From JADGGM01 sp025449955 (GTDB lineage: Bacteria; Gemmatimonadota; Gemmatimonadetes; Gemmatimonadales; Gemmatimonadaceae), in NCBI GenBank assembly GCA_036554285.1, contig DATBNO010000016.1:186001-250000 (forward strand): a stretch of 64,000 bases of DNA. The letters are read 5' to 3'. The stretch's first letter is position 1, and every line of letters starts with the position of its first letter. The notes beneath the pieces are model-generated. The model saw only the letters and a list, made by a program, of their open reading frames with translations. It made no database searches and was not told the origin of the DNA. Made by a program: the position numbers and the translations under genes. Positions 23,855 to 32,366 of this stretch are shown here, piece by piece.

Positions 23855-25122
23855 CCGCGCCCGCGGACTGGGCCGCGCTCGACGCGCGCTACGTCTGGCA
23901 CCCATACACGCAACACGCGACCGCCCCGCTCCCCGTACCGGTGGTGCGCGCCGAAGGCGCGCGGATCCACACCGCCGACGGCCGCGTGCTGGTCGACGCC
24001 ATCTCGTCGTGGTGGGTGACGCTCCACGGTCACGCCCACCCGGTCATCGCCCACGCCATCGCCGAGCAGGCGCGTACGCTCGACCAGGTCATCTTCGCCG
24101 GATGTACGCACGAACCCGCGGCGCGCCTCGCCGCCGAGCTCGTCGCGGTCATGCCGCCCGGCCTAACGCGCGTCTTCTTTTCCGACGACGGGTCCACCGC
24201 CGTCGAAGTCGCGGTCAAAGCCGCGCTCCAGTTCTGGCGCAACCGCGGCGAGGCGCGCCCGCTCATCGCCGCCGTCGAGCACGCCTACCACGGTGACACC
24301 TTCGGCGCCATGAGCGTCAGCGCGCGCGGCACCTTCACCGATGCGTTCGCCGACCGCCTCTGGGCGGTGGAACGACTTCCCGATCCCACCGAGGGCGACA
24401 CCGTCGCCGCGCTCCGCGCGCTCATCGACCAACGTGGCACCGAGCTCGCCGCGGTCATCGTCGAGCCGCTGCTCCTCGGCTCGGGCGGCATGCGCATGTG
24501 GCCCGAACACACCCTCCGCGCGCTGGCCGAGTGCTGCGCCAAGGCGCACGTGCTGCTCATCGCCGACGAGGTGCTCACGGGTTTCGGTCGCACCGGCCCG
24601 CTGTTCGCCTGCGCGCGCGCCGGCGTCGCGCCCGACATCATGTGCCTCTCCAAGGGCCTAACGGGCGGCGCGCTGCCCCTCGGCGCCACGGTCACCACCG
24701 AGCCAATCTTCGAGGGGTTCCGCAGCCAGGACCGCCGGCAGACGCTGTTCCACGGACACTCGTATACCGCCAACCCCGTCGCGTGCGCCGCCGGTCGCGC
24801 CAGTCTCACGTTGCTGGACGCTGACTCGGGGCGACGACGCGAGGTGATCGAGAGCGCGCACCGCGAGCACTTGGCCCGCCTCGCCCCGCATCCGCGCGTG
24901 CGGCGCACGCGCGTCCTCGGCACCGTCGGCGCGTTCGACATCGACGGGGAAGAAGGATACCTGAGTGCCGTCGGCGGCGAGCTCGCGGCATTCGCCCTTC
25001 GGAATGGCGTGCTCCTCCGCCCGTTAGGCAACGTCGTGTACGTGCTGCCGCCGTACTGCACGACCGCCGACGACCTCGCCGTCGTCTATCGCGTCATCGA
25101 GCGCTTCCTCGAATGGCGATGA
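23851..25122 (+). CDS. bioA: Adenosylmethionine-8-amino-7-oxononanoate aminotransferase BioA
   Basis: 423-residue PLP aminotransferase that converts KAPA to DAPA with SAM as amino donor. It shows WHPYTQ near residue 12 (substrate and SAM pocket), VDAISSWWVTLHGHAHP, FSDDGSTAVEVAVK, IADEVLTGFGRTG and the PLP-lysine motif SKGLTGGALPLG. The GTG start at 23851 overlaps the bioF stop. An ATG in the bioD reading frame lies at its very end. Typical length; no anomalies. Confidence 0.95.
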   Translation: MTAPADWAALDARYVWHPYTQHATAPLPVPVVRAEGARIHTADGRVLVDAISSWWVTLHGHAHPVIAHAIAEQARTLDQVIFAGCTHEPAARLAAELVAVMPPGLTRVFFSDDGSTAVEVAVKAALQFWRNRGEARPLIAAVEHAYHGDTFGAMSVSARGTFTDAFADRLWAVERLPDPTEGDTVAALRALIDQRGTELAAVIVEPLLLGSGGMRMWPEHTLRALAECCAKAHVLLIADEVLTGFGRTGPLFACARAGVAPDIMCLSKGLTGGALPLGATVTTEPIFEGFRSQDRRQTLFHGHSYTANPVACAAGRASLTLLDADSGRRREVIESAHREHLARLAPHPRVRRTRVLGTVGAFDIDGEEGYLSAVGGELAAFALRNGVLLRPLGNVVYVLPPYCTTADDLAVVYRVIERFLEWR

Positions 25123-25850
25123 TCCGGTTAGGCGTGACCGGCACCGACACCGGCGTCGGCAAGACCACCGTGAGCCGGGCGCTCATCGGCGCGATGCGCG
25201 CCGACGGTCTGCGCGTCGCGGCCATGAAGCCGGTGGAAACCGGCGTGACGCGCGACGACCCGGCATCCGATGCGCGCGCCCTGGCCGCCGCCGCCGGCGG
25301 CATGGACGCGATGCGCGACGTCTGCCCCATCGCCCTCGATGAACCCCTCGCGCCCTGGATGGCCGCGCGTCGGGCGAATCGCGCGATCTCGGTCGCGTCG
25401 CTCGACGCATCGTTCGAGCGGCTCGCCGCCGGCGCCGATGCCGTGCTCGTCGAAGGCGCCGGCGGTTTGCTCGTCCCCATCACGTTGACCGACACGTACC
25501 TGTCGCTCTTTCGGCGTTGGTCCCTCGCCGCCATTGTCGTCGCCGCCAACCGCCTCGGCGCCGTCAACCACACGCTGCTCACCGTCGGTGCGCTCCATCG
25601 GGGCGCCGTGGCCGTGCTCGGCGTCGTGTTGAACGAAACCGACGGAGACGAGCCCGATCTCGCCCGCCGAACCAACCGCGAAACCATCCAGACGTTGCTT
25701 CCCGACACGCCCGTGGTGAGTTTCCCCTGGCTCCCCGCGTCGACCGGCGATACGGCCCTGGCGCGCGCTGCCGCGACCGCTGGATTGCGCGGCCTGCTCG
25801 CGCGCGCCGCGCAGGACCAACATATCGAGGAAGGACAGCCGAACCGATGA
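25119..25850 (+). CDS. bioD: Dethiobiotin synthetase BioD
   Basis: About 243-residue ATP-dependent carboxylase-ligase that forms the ureido ring of dethiobiotin from DAPA and CO2. P-loop GTDTGVGKTT at the N terminus, KPVETG and VEGAGGLLVPI are all intact. Start taken as the ATG at 25119, which overlaps the bioA stop (ATGA); an ATG two codons earlier (25113) is equally possible. Third gene of the operon; its stop overlaps the first ATG of bioB. Confidence 0.94.
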   Translation: MIRLGVTGTDTGVGKTTVSRALIGAMRADGLRVAAMKPVETGVTRDDPASDARALAAAAGGMDAMRDVCPIALDEPLAPWMAARRANRAISVASLDASFERLAAGADAVLVEGAGGLLVPITLTDTYLSLFRRWSLAAIVVAANRLGAVNHTLLTVGALHRGAVAVLGVVLNETDGDEPDLARRTNRETIQTLLPDTPVVSFPWLPASTGDTALARAAATAGLRGLLARAAQDQHIEEGQPNR

Positions 25851-26896
25851 TGCTCCAGCACGACACCCGCGATTGGGATGGCTTGGCCACCACGGCACTC
25901 GCCGGCCGCATCGTTAGGCGCGAGGATGCGCGCGCCGTGCTTCGCGCGCCCGACGACGAGATCGTCGCCCAACTGGCCGCCGCCTATCGCGTGCGCCGGC
26001 ACTACTGGCAGAATCGCGTACGCTTGCACTTTCTGCTCAATGCGCAGAGCGGACTGTGTCCCGAAGACTGCCACTACTGCTCGCAGTCCGCCGTCTCGAC
26101 GGCCGAGATCGAGAAGTATCCGCTGCTCGCGCGCGAGAAAATCCTCGCGGCGGCCGGCCGCGCCGCGAGCGTCAAAGCGGGCACGTTCTGTCTCGTAATC
26201 TCCGGACGGACGCCCGGCGAGCGCGTCTTCCAGAAAGTCCTGGATGCGGTACGCGCCGTCCGCGAAACGTACGACCTGCGCGTGTGCGCCTGTCTCGGCT
26301 TGTTGAACGAGGACCAAGCGCACCGGTTGCGCGACGCCGGCGTCACGCAGGTCAACCACAACCTGAACACGTCGGAGCGCTTCCATCCCGAAGTGTGCAC
26401 TACGCACACGTTCGACGACCGCCGCCTAACGGTAGAAAACGTCCGCGCGGCCGGCCTCAAAACGTGCTCCGGCGGCATCGTCGGCATGGGCGAATCGGAC
26501 GATGACATCATCGATCTCGCGCTCTCGTTGCGCGAACTCGACGTGCGCAGCGTGCCGCTCAACTTCCTGATCCCGATCGCCGGCACGCTGTTCTCGGATC
26601 GCGCCGCCCTCGACCCACGCCGCTGTCTGCGTATTTTGTGTCTGTTCCGGTTGCTGCTGCCGTCTCAGGAGCTGCGCATTGCCGGCGGGCGGGAAGTGCA
26701 CCTGCGCTCGATGCAGGTGATGGGACTCTATCCCGCCAATTCCATTTTCATCGGCGACTACCTCACCACGCCTGGCCAGGCCGCGCGCGCCGATCTCGAG
26801 ATGATCCGCGATGCCGGCTTCATCCTCGAAGCGCCCGACGGGTCTCCGTTAGTCGGGGACCCCCTCGACGGCGTTAGTGAGCCGGTGACAGCGTGA
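25847..26896 (+). CDS. bioB: Biotin synthase BioB
   Basis: 349-residue radical-SAM enzyme that inserts sulfur into dethiobiotin. The CxxxCxxC cluster is CPEDCHYC. The other conserved residues of the [2Fe-2S] site are in SVKAGTFCLVISGR, VCACLGLL and NHNLNTSERF, followed by TCSGGIVGMGE and AGGREVHLRSMQ. AGGAAGGA precedes the start; two tandem ATGs (25847, 25850) are possible. Ends the bioFADB set: the late pathway is complete, but bioC/bioH or bioW for pimelate supply are not here. Its 3' end overlaps the convergent copC gene by 23 bases. Confidence 0.95.
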   Translation: MMLQHDTRDWDGLATTALAGRIVRREDARAVLRAPDDEIVAQLAAAYRVRRHYWQNRVRLHFLLNAQSGLCPEDCHYCSQSAVSTAEIEKYPLLAREKILAAAGRAASVKAGTFCLVISGRTPGERVFQKVLDAVRAVRETYDLRVCACLGLLNEDQAHRLRDAGVTQVNHNLNTSERFHPEVCTTHTFDDRRLTVENVRAAGLKTCSGGIVGMGESDDDIIDLALSLRELDVRSVPLNFLIPIAGTLFSDRAALDPRRCLRILCLFRLLLPSQELRIAGGREVHLRSMQVMGLYPANSIFIGDYLTTPGQAARADLEMIRDAGFILEAPDGSPLVGDPLDGVSEPVTA

Positions 26897-27299
26897 ACGT
26901 CAGCGTGCCGCGCGCCGGATGGCCATCGCGTGCCATCGTCCGCCACCGGATCACGTAGGATCCCGGTGCCAGCGTCCCGCGCACGGCGGCCACGACGGCC
27001 GCGGTATCGCTTCCGTCCGACAGCGCGAGCGGTGCTAACGCAACCGCCGAGCCGCCGGCCGTGCTGAGCATGATGCTGGTCGCGGCCAGCTCCGGTTTCT
27101 CCGTGAACCAGAGCAGCACGGCTTTCGGCGCTTCGCCTAACGTCGCGCCGTTGCTCGGGTCCGACCGCTTGAGGTGCGTGTGGAACGCCGCGAATCCGCT
27201 CGCGGCCGCCACGCATACCATGATGGTCGCAAGCGCCGCCGCCAGCCGCTTGATCGTGTGCACGCGCGGCCGCCCGCCTGTATCCTGCGAATCCCGCAT
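26874..27299 (-). CDS. copC: CopC-domain copper-binding protein
   Basis: 141-residue exported or membrane-anchored protein with an N-terminal hydrophobic segment (about 18-38) followed by the CopC/YobA beta-barrel fold. It begins at FHTHLKRSDPSNGATLGEAPKAVLLWFTEKPE and ends in the family-typical YVIRWRTMARDGHPARGTLTFTL. The His residues at the mature N terminus (FHTHL) and the late DGH are the expected Cu ligands. Strong GAGGAG lies just upstream of the ATG at 27299. Divergent from a small lipoprotein gene and overlapping bioB tail to tail. Probably periplasmic copper handling. Confidence 0.85.
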   Translation of the reverse strand: MRDSQDTGGRPRVHTIKRLAAALATIMVCVAAASGFAAFHTHLKRSDPSNGATLGEAPKAVLLWFTEKPELAATSIMLSTAGGSAVALAPLALSDGSDTAAVVAAVRGTLAPGSYVIRWRTMARDGHPARGTLTFTLSPAH

Positions 27300-27356
27300 T
27301 GACGCTCCTCGATTTCCTTCAGTGATCGCGGCGGCGACACATCGCGCCGCTCGGAC

Positions 27357-27836
27357 ATGCGCAAGATGACGGCCGTGCACGCCATGTTGAAGAGGTACCA
27401 CCGGCGCGCGCTCGGACGCATCGCGACCGCCGCACTCATTGTAGGTGCGGCGGCCGCGTGCGCCGACCACTCGGGGGCGCTGAGCACCACGCCCGCCGCC
27501 AAACCGCTCCCGCTTTTTCATCTCGCCATTCTGCGCCGAACCGCTGACTTTTTCTACGGCCTTACGGTCATGCGATGCGGAGACAGAACACCGTACTGGA
27601 CCTTCGGTGACCGCGGGGCAAAAGGTTCACCACCCGATACCGTCACGTATGGTGCGCCTCCGCGCGGATATCAAACCGTCATCGGTCCGCTTCCGCTCGA
27701 CCCCGGCTGCTATCGCGTGGTGATCACCGGCGGCCAAAGCACGCGCTTCAGCGTCGCCGCCGACGGCCGCATTACCGCGCTCGACGACTCCGCCATCGTC
27801 ACGACGACCACGAGCGCACCGCCGGCGACGCCATGA
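27357..27836 (+). CDS. Small secreted lipoprotein, hypothetical
   Basis: 159 residues from the ATG at 27357 (150 from the ATG at 27384, which gives a better signal peptide). Signal segment IATAALIVGAAAACADHSG contains a lipobox (AAAC), so it is probably lipid-anchored. The mature part is an immunoglobulin-like stretch (VIGPLPLDPGCYRVVITGGQSTRFSV) with two cysteines. I do not recognise the family. The stop overlaps the ATG of the His/Met-rich gene, and copC is divergent, so a copper-related role is suggested by context only. Confidence 0.55.
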   Translation: MRKMTAVHAMLKRYHRRALGRIATAALIVGAAAACADHSGALSTTPAAKPLPLFHLAILRRTADFFYGLTVMRCGDRTPYWTFGDRGAKGSPPDTVTYGAPPRGYQTVIGPLPLDPGCYRVVITGGQSTRFSVAADGRITALDDSAIVTTTTSAPPATP

Positions 27837-28270
27837 GTCCCCGCCACGCCCTGGCGCGCAACAGACTGCGCGGTGACATTACGTCCATGCGTCGCCGTTG
27901 GTACACCCGCATCGGCTCCGCCTTCCTGGCGATCTGGTTCGTCCTCGGTGTGACCGAGCCACTCGCCGCCATGCATCGCTGTCCGATGCACGACGGCGTG
28001 ATGGTGATGGCCAACGGTCATGCGATGCACGGCGCGGCGCACGCCCAGCACGACACCGATTCGCAGCCGAGCGCTCCGGCACACCACGATTGCACGTGCC
28101 TCGGCGATTGCGCTGGTGCCGCGTTCGCCGGGCTCCCGGCAGTTGGTGTCTCCATCGTCGTCGCCGTCGTCGCGACGGCGCGCGTGAACACGCCGGCGGC
28201 GCAAGTGCCGGTTCCGGCCCCCGCGCCGCACGCTCGCCCCTTCGCCAACGGACCTCCCGTCATCGCGTGA
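27833..28270 (+). CDS. His/Met-rich exported protein, putative copper-associated
   Basis: 145-residue protein: a basic N terminus, a hydrophobic segment (about 27-46, IGSAFLAIWFVLGVTEPLAAM), then a stretch rich in His, Met and Cys (MHRCPMHDGVMVMANGHAMH, HHDCTCLGDC), and a second hydrophobic segment. The pattern resembles DUF2946-type copper-linked proteins. Overlaps the lipoprotein gene (ATGA) and precedes a TonB receptor. Metal binding is inferred from composition; the function is unproven. Confidence 0.55.
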   Translation: MSPRHALARNRLRGDITSMRRRWYTRIGSAFLAIWFVLGVTEPLAAMHRCPMHDGVMVMANGHAMHGAAHAQHDTDSQPSAPAHHDCTCLGDCAGAAFAGLPAVGVSIVVAVVATARVNTPAAQVPVPAPAPHARPFANGPPVIA

Positions 28271-28453
28271 TGCACTCGCGGGGCCATTGCGCCCCGTCGC
28301 CCTTGCTCACGCGCTCGTTCACGTCATGACCGCCGCGGCCTAACGGCCCTCCGGCGGTGCGTGTCGCGCGCACTCCGAAACGACTGACCCGCGCCCGTCG
28401 ATGGCCGCCTCGCCACACGACGCCGCGCCACAGTCTTGGACGCTGGACGACAC

Positions 28454-30565
28454 ATGACCAACTGCCTAACTGCGCATTCGTGCGCGTGCACCGCCTCGAC
28501 CGCGGCCCTCGTGGCCGCCGTCGTTTCGTTCGGTCTGGCGACCCCGCTCGCGGCGCAGAGTACCGCGCCGCGCGACACCGTCGCGCACGATGCGACCGCG
28601 CGCGATACCACCGCGCGACCGGATACCGCCGCGCGCCGCGATTCGCTCGCGCGCCGCGCCGCCAGACTCGCCACTGTGACCGTCACTGCGGCTCCCGTCC
28701 GTCGCAATGAACCGCAGTCGGCCATCACAGTATCGCCCACGGTCATTGCGCTCACCCCCGCCACGTCACCGTGGGATCTGCTGCGGCAAAGCGCCGGCGT
28801 CGAAGTGCATCTCCAGGGACAAGGTCCCGGCTTCGCGTCCGACGCATCCATCCGCGGCTTCAGCTCCGATCACTCGACGGACCTCGCGCTGTGGATCGAT
28901 GGCGTGCCGATCAACGAGCCCGTCAACGGACACGCCGAGGGCTACAACGACTGGGGACTGATCTTCCCCGCCGCCGTGCAGTCCATCGATGTGATCAAAG
29001 GCCCAACGAGCGCGCTCTTCGGCAACTTCGCACTCGCCGGCATCGTGAACGTGCACACACTCGAGCGCACGCAGGGCACCGAGGCGACCATCGACGCAGG
29101 CACCGCCGGTCACATCGACGCGACAGTGCTCACCGGCTTCGATCATGGCGCCGAAGGCGGTGGCGTGTTCGGCGCTCGGTATGATCACGAGGATGGTTGG
29201 CGGCCTAACAGCAGTTCCAACGTCGGGCAAGGACACTTTCGTGTCGTGCACGACCTCGACTCCACGTGGCGCATCGACGGCGGCGTGGAGCTCTACGGCG
29301 CCGATTGGAAATCGCCGGGATTCTTGAGCGAGGACGAATTCGCGCGACAGGAATACAACATCGTGTCCAATCCTACCGACGGCGGCCGGAAGTATCGCGC
29401 GCAAGAACGCGTGAGCCTCCGCTATCTCGCGGGCCCGCTGCTGTGGCGCACGACGGTGTACTCGACGCAAGGCAATTGGAAGTTCTTCCTCACCATTCCA
29501 CCGGCCGGCGGCCGCTTCGAGGGCTCGGGCAGCCAGACCGAAGAGGTGGATCATCGCACTGGACTCGGCGCCACCACGGCACTCACGTGGGCGCTGCCTC
29601 GCGTCGAGCTCACCGTCGGTGCCGAGTCGCGATGGGACCAGTCGCACTATCAGAATTGGTTTACCACCGATCGTGAACAAGATTCCGCGGCCACGCTCGT
29701 GCACGCGCGACAGACATCCGGCGCGCTGTTCGTCCAGTCGGACATCGACGCGACCTCGCGACTGCGCCTCAGTTTGGGCGCCCGCTACGATCTCGTCGAC
29801 ACGCACTCCACGCCGGACGAGGCGCTCACCACCGCCGACACGCACGGCATCGCGTCGCCGAAACTCGGCGCGCTCTTCCGCCTAACGGACGACGTCGGCG
29901 CCTACGTCAACGTGTCGCGCGGATTCCGGTCCACCGACGGCGTCATCGATGACCCCACGCTGCCCTTCATCACCGCCTGGGCCTACGAGAGCGGGCTCAA
30001 GTTCGATCACCATGACATCCATGGATCCGTGGCGCTCTTCCGGATGGATGTGAGCAATGAGCAGACGTTCAACCCGCTCTCCGGCGCGTCGAGCAGCGGA
30101 GGCGCCAGTCGCCGCCAAGGCGTCGAGATCGAAATGCAGGCGCCGATCGCGCCCACGCTCTCGTTCTCCACCGACTGGACGTTCAACGACGCGCGCTATC
30201 GCCGCTTCATCACGCAAGAGGAGGATGATCCATCCGCCGTCGATACGCTCTCCGGACTTCGCGTGTACAACACGGCGCAGTACGTCGGCATCGCATCGCT
30301 GCAATTCGCGCCGCGCGCCACGGCGTGGCGACTCCGCGTGAGCACGAATGTCGTCGGTCCGTATTCACCCTTCGACGAACCGGGTGTCTTACTACCCGCC
30401 TACGCGCTGGTGCACCTCGGAGCGCTCGTGCAGATCGGCGTAGCCCAGCTCGAGGTCGGTGTGCGCAACGTTCTCGACAAAGCATATCCGGAACTTGTTG
30501 CCGGACACGTCGTGTCTCCGGGCCAGCCACGATCGTTCTACGGGACCGTCCACTACGTGTTCTGA
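28454..30565 (+). CDS. TonB-dependent receptor, possibly copper-related
   Basis: 703-residue outer-membrane receptor. Signal peptide ending about TPLAAQS; then an Ala/Thr/Asp/Arg-rich linker with repeated RDT(V/T)A-type units (about 40-75). Plug domain follows (LLRQSAGVEVHLQGQGPGFASDASIRGFSSDHSTDLALWIDGVPINEP) and a barrel ending FYGTVHYVF. ATG at 28454 chosen; an upstream in-frame TTG (28436) is weaker. No CarboxypepD_reg domain, unlike the receptor at 4448. The location beside copC and a His/Met-rich protein recalls OprC/NosA-type copper receptors, but no signature motif confirms it. Confidence 0.85.
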   Translation: MTNCLTAHSCACTASTAALVAAVVSFGLATPLAAQSTAPRDTVAHDATARDTTARPDTAARRDSLARRAARLATVTVTAAPVRRNEPQSAITVSPTVIALTPATSPWDLLRQSAGVEVHLQGQGPGFASDASIRGFSSDHSTDLALWIDGVPINEPVNGHAEGYNDWGLIFPAAVQSIDVIKGPTSALFGNFALAGIVNVHTLERTQGTEATIDAGTAGHIDATVLTGFDHGAEGGGVFGARYDHEDGWRPNSSSNVGQGHFRVVHDLDSTWRIDGGVELYGADWKSPGFLSEDEFARQEYNIVSNPTDGGRKYRAQERVSLRYLAGPLLWRTTVYSTQGNWKFFLTIPPAGGRFEGSGSQTEEVDHRTGLGATTALTWALPRVELTVGAESRWDQSHYQNWFTTDREQDSAATLVHARQTSGALFVQSDIDATSRLRLSLGARYDLVDTHSTPDEALTTADTHGIASPKLGALFRLTDDVGAYVNVSRGFRSTDGVIDDPTLPFITAWAYESGLKFDHHDIHGSVALFRMDVSNEQTFNPLSGASSSGGASRRQGVEIEMQAPIAPTLSFSTDWTFNDARYRRFITQEEDDPSAVDTLSGLRVYNTAQYVGIASLQFAPRATAWRLRVSTNVVGPYSPFDEPGVLLPAYALVHLGALVQIGVAQLEVGVRNVLDKAYPELVAGHVVSPGQPRSFYGTVHYVF

Positions 30566-30694
30566 CGCCACATGGCGCGATCACGTGCAATGCGCGGTAA
30601 CAACCATGCGGTCGTTTTGTTAATATTTCCTTACTTGACGGGCGATAAGGTGACTCACAGTGTTTCAATCCCGCGTCCAGGACACCAAGAGCTC
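30566..30694. other. Intergenic AT-rich island
   Basis: Between the TonB receptor and a small membrane-protein gene. Holds an unusually AT-rich stretch (about 30610-30640, GTTTTGTTAATATTTCC) followed by TTGACG (about 30637), a plausible -35 without a convincing -10. Probably a promoter for the downstream genes. No terminator hairpin seen. Confidence 0.4.
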
Positions 30695-30832
30695 ATGTAC
30701 GAATATCGCCGCCGCGCGCGCTGGTTGCGTTCAATCCCGGCGCCCTCCAAGATCGAGGCAGTCATCCTTGCCTCGGTGGTGGCGCTGCTCCTTGGTGAAG
30801 TCGCCTTCTTCTGGTTTCGTCAGCATAGCTGA
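30695..30832 (+). CDS. Small single-pass membrane protein (45 aa), hypothetical
   Basis: Short reading frame with a basic N terminus (YEYRRRARWLRSI) and one strongly hydrophobic helix (about 20-41, IEAVILASVVALLLGEVAFFWF), ending FRQHS. The positive-inside charge pattern supports a real membrane peptide. A weak AGGAC lies about 12 bases before the ATG. Preceded by an AT-rich promoter-like island and followed after 46 bases by the CHAD-CYTH gene. No homologue recognised. Confidence 0.4.
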   Translation: MYEYRRRARWLRSIPAPSKIEAVILASVVALLLGEVAFFWFRQHS

Positions 30833-30878
30833 CCGGTCGGCAGCTGGTCGGCTGTCCGGCTGTGCCTAACGGGCTGCC

Positions 30879-32360
30879 GTGGATACTCCGCTTCCCGCCG
30901 ACGCGCTCGACCGGCCCGCGGCAGAAACGTCGCGGCGCATCGCGCTTGCGCACCTCCGCGCAGCGTCCATGGCGTACCAGGCGCTCGACGACGAGCAGTC
31001 GCCCGACGCGTTGCACGACCTTCGCGTCGCGCTCAGGCGCCTGCGAAGTTGCGAGCGTACGTTCCGCAGCCAGCTGCGCGACAGCATCACGAAGAAGAGC
31101 CGCCGGCGGCTCCGACAGCTGGCGCAGGCAACGGGCGCCGGTCGCGACGCGCAAGTCCACATCGCCTGGATCGAGCGAGAGATGCCGTCACTGTCGCGAC
31201 GCCAGCGTACCGGCGCCGCCTGGATCCTCGAGCGACTGAACGCGTCCAAAGCCGAGGACGACGCGCGGATGCGCGCACGTCTCGCGCATCGTTTCGGACC
31301 GCTCGCCGCGTCGCTGCAGGACACGCTCACGAGCTGGCGCCTCACCATTCGGCTCGATGAACCCATCGTGCCCGACGGCGCGGCGCATGTCCTCGGTATG
31401 CGACTGGCCGATCTCACCGATGCGCTCGAGTCCCGTCTCGCATCCGTGTACGACGTCGCCGATCAGGCCGGCGCGCATCGCGCACGCATCGCCGCCAAGC
31501 GTCTCCGCTACGCGCTCGAGCCCGTCGCCGAGCTCGCCCCCGATGCGGCTCCGTTAGTCAGCAGCCTTCGTGCGCTGCAGGATACGTTAGGCGATATGCA
31601 CGATGCGCACGCGTTGGCCACGTTGGTGGCCGACGGCATGGAGGAGGCTGCTCACGACGCGGCGCATCGCTTGGCGGCCCTGGTCCGCGACGGGGCGTCG
31701 CTCGAAGGGGTGCGGCCAGCCGGACCGGCCGGGCGCGATCCGCGCGCGGGCCTGCTCGAGCTGGCGCGGCGGCTCCACGAGCGCAGCGTGTCGCTCTTCG
31801 CGACGTTCGCCGGCGAATGGTTAGGCGAAAATGCCCGACTCTTCCTGGACGACGCGCGCGCGCTCGCCGGGCGCCTCGCCCATCATCGTGCGCAGGGCAC
31901 CGAAATCGAGCGCAAGTATCTGCTCACCGATCTGCCGTCCGTTCCGTTCGGAGACGCCGCCACCACGGTCCAGGACATCGACCAGGGTTACCTGCCTGGC
32001 GGACACGTCACCGAACGCGTGCGATCGATCGCGGCCGGCGGCGTCACGCGGTGGTATCGAACGGTGAAGGGGGGGAACGGTCTCGTGCGCCTGGAGCTCG
32101 AGGATCAGATCGACCGTGACTTGTTCGATGCGCTCTGGCCGCTCACGTCGGGCCGCCGCGTCCACAAGCGCCGGTATCTCGTCCGCGAGGGGGGTACCGA
32201 GTGGACCATCGATCAGTTCCTCGACCGGCCGCTGACGCTCGCGGAGGTCGAGCTCGACCACCCCGACGACGCGCCCCAACCGCCGTCGTGGCTCGCGCCG
32301 CACGTCGACCGCGAGGTGACCGGCGATCCGACGTACGACAACGCGCGCTTGGCCCGCTGA
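30879..32360 (+). CDS. CHAD-CYTH domain protein (reversed order)
   Basis: 493-residue cytosolic protein. The N-terminal 290 residues are a CHAD helical domain with its His/Arg/Lys motifs (LHDLRVALRRLRSCER, HRARIAAKRLRYALEP, LQDTLGDMHDAHAL). The C-terminal 150 residues are a CYTH/ThTPase-like tunnel domain starting EIERKYLL (about 344) with further charged strands (GYLPGGHVTERVR, RWYRTVKGG, VHKRRYLV, EVELDHPDD). CHAD binds polyphosphate and CYTH hydrolyses triphosphates, so a polyphosphate- or tripolyphosphate-linked role is likely. Most fusions are CYTH first; here the order is swapped. GTG start at 30879. Confidence 0.88.
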   Translation: MDTPLPADALDRPAAETSRRIALAHLRAASMAYQALDDEQSPDALHDLRVALRRLRSCERTFRSQLRDSITKKSRRRLRQLAQATGAGRDAQVHIAWIEREMPSLSRRQRTGAAWILERLNASKAEDDARMRARLAHRFGPLAASLQDTLTSWRLTIRLDEPIVPDGAAHVLGMRLADLTDALESRLASVYDVADQAGAHRARIAAKRLRYALEPVAELAPDAAPLVSSLRALQDTLGDMHDAHALATLVADGMEEAAHDAAHRLAALVRDGASLEGVRPAGPAGRDPRAGLLELARRLHERSVSLFATFAGEWLGENARLFLDDARALAGRLAHHRAQGTEIERKYLLTDLPSVPFGDAATTVQDIDQGYLPGGHVTERVRSIAAGGVTRWYRTVKGGNGLVRLELEDQIDRDLFDALWPLTSGRRVHKRRYLVREGGTEWTIDQFLDRPLTLAEVELDHPDDAPQPPSWLAPHVDREVTGDPTYDNARLAR

Positions 32361-32366
32361 ATTGCG

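Noticed and set aside
28566..28660. Short repeated RDT(T/V)A units at the N terminus of the TonB receptor as a repeat element
   Set aside because: Low-complexity linker after the signal peptide, common in such receptors; no DNA-level repeat of note.
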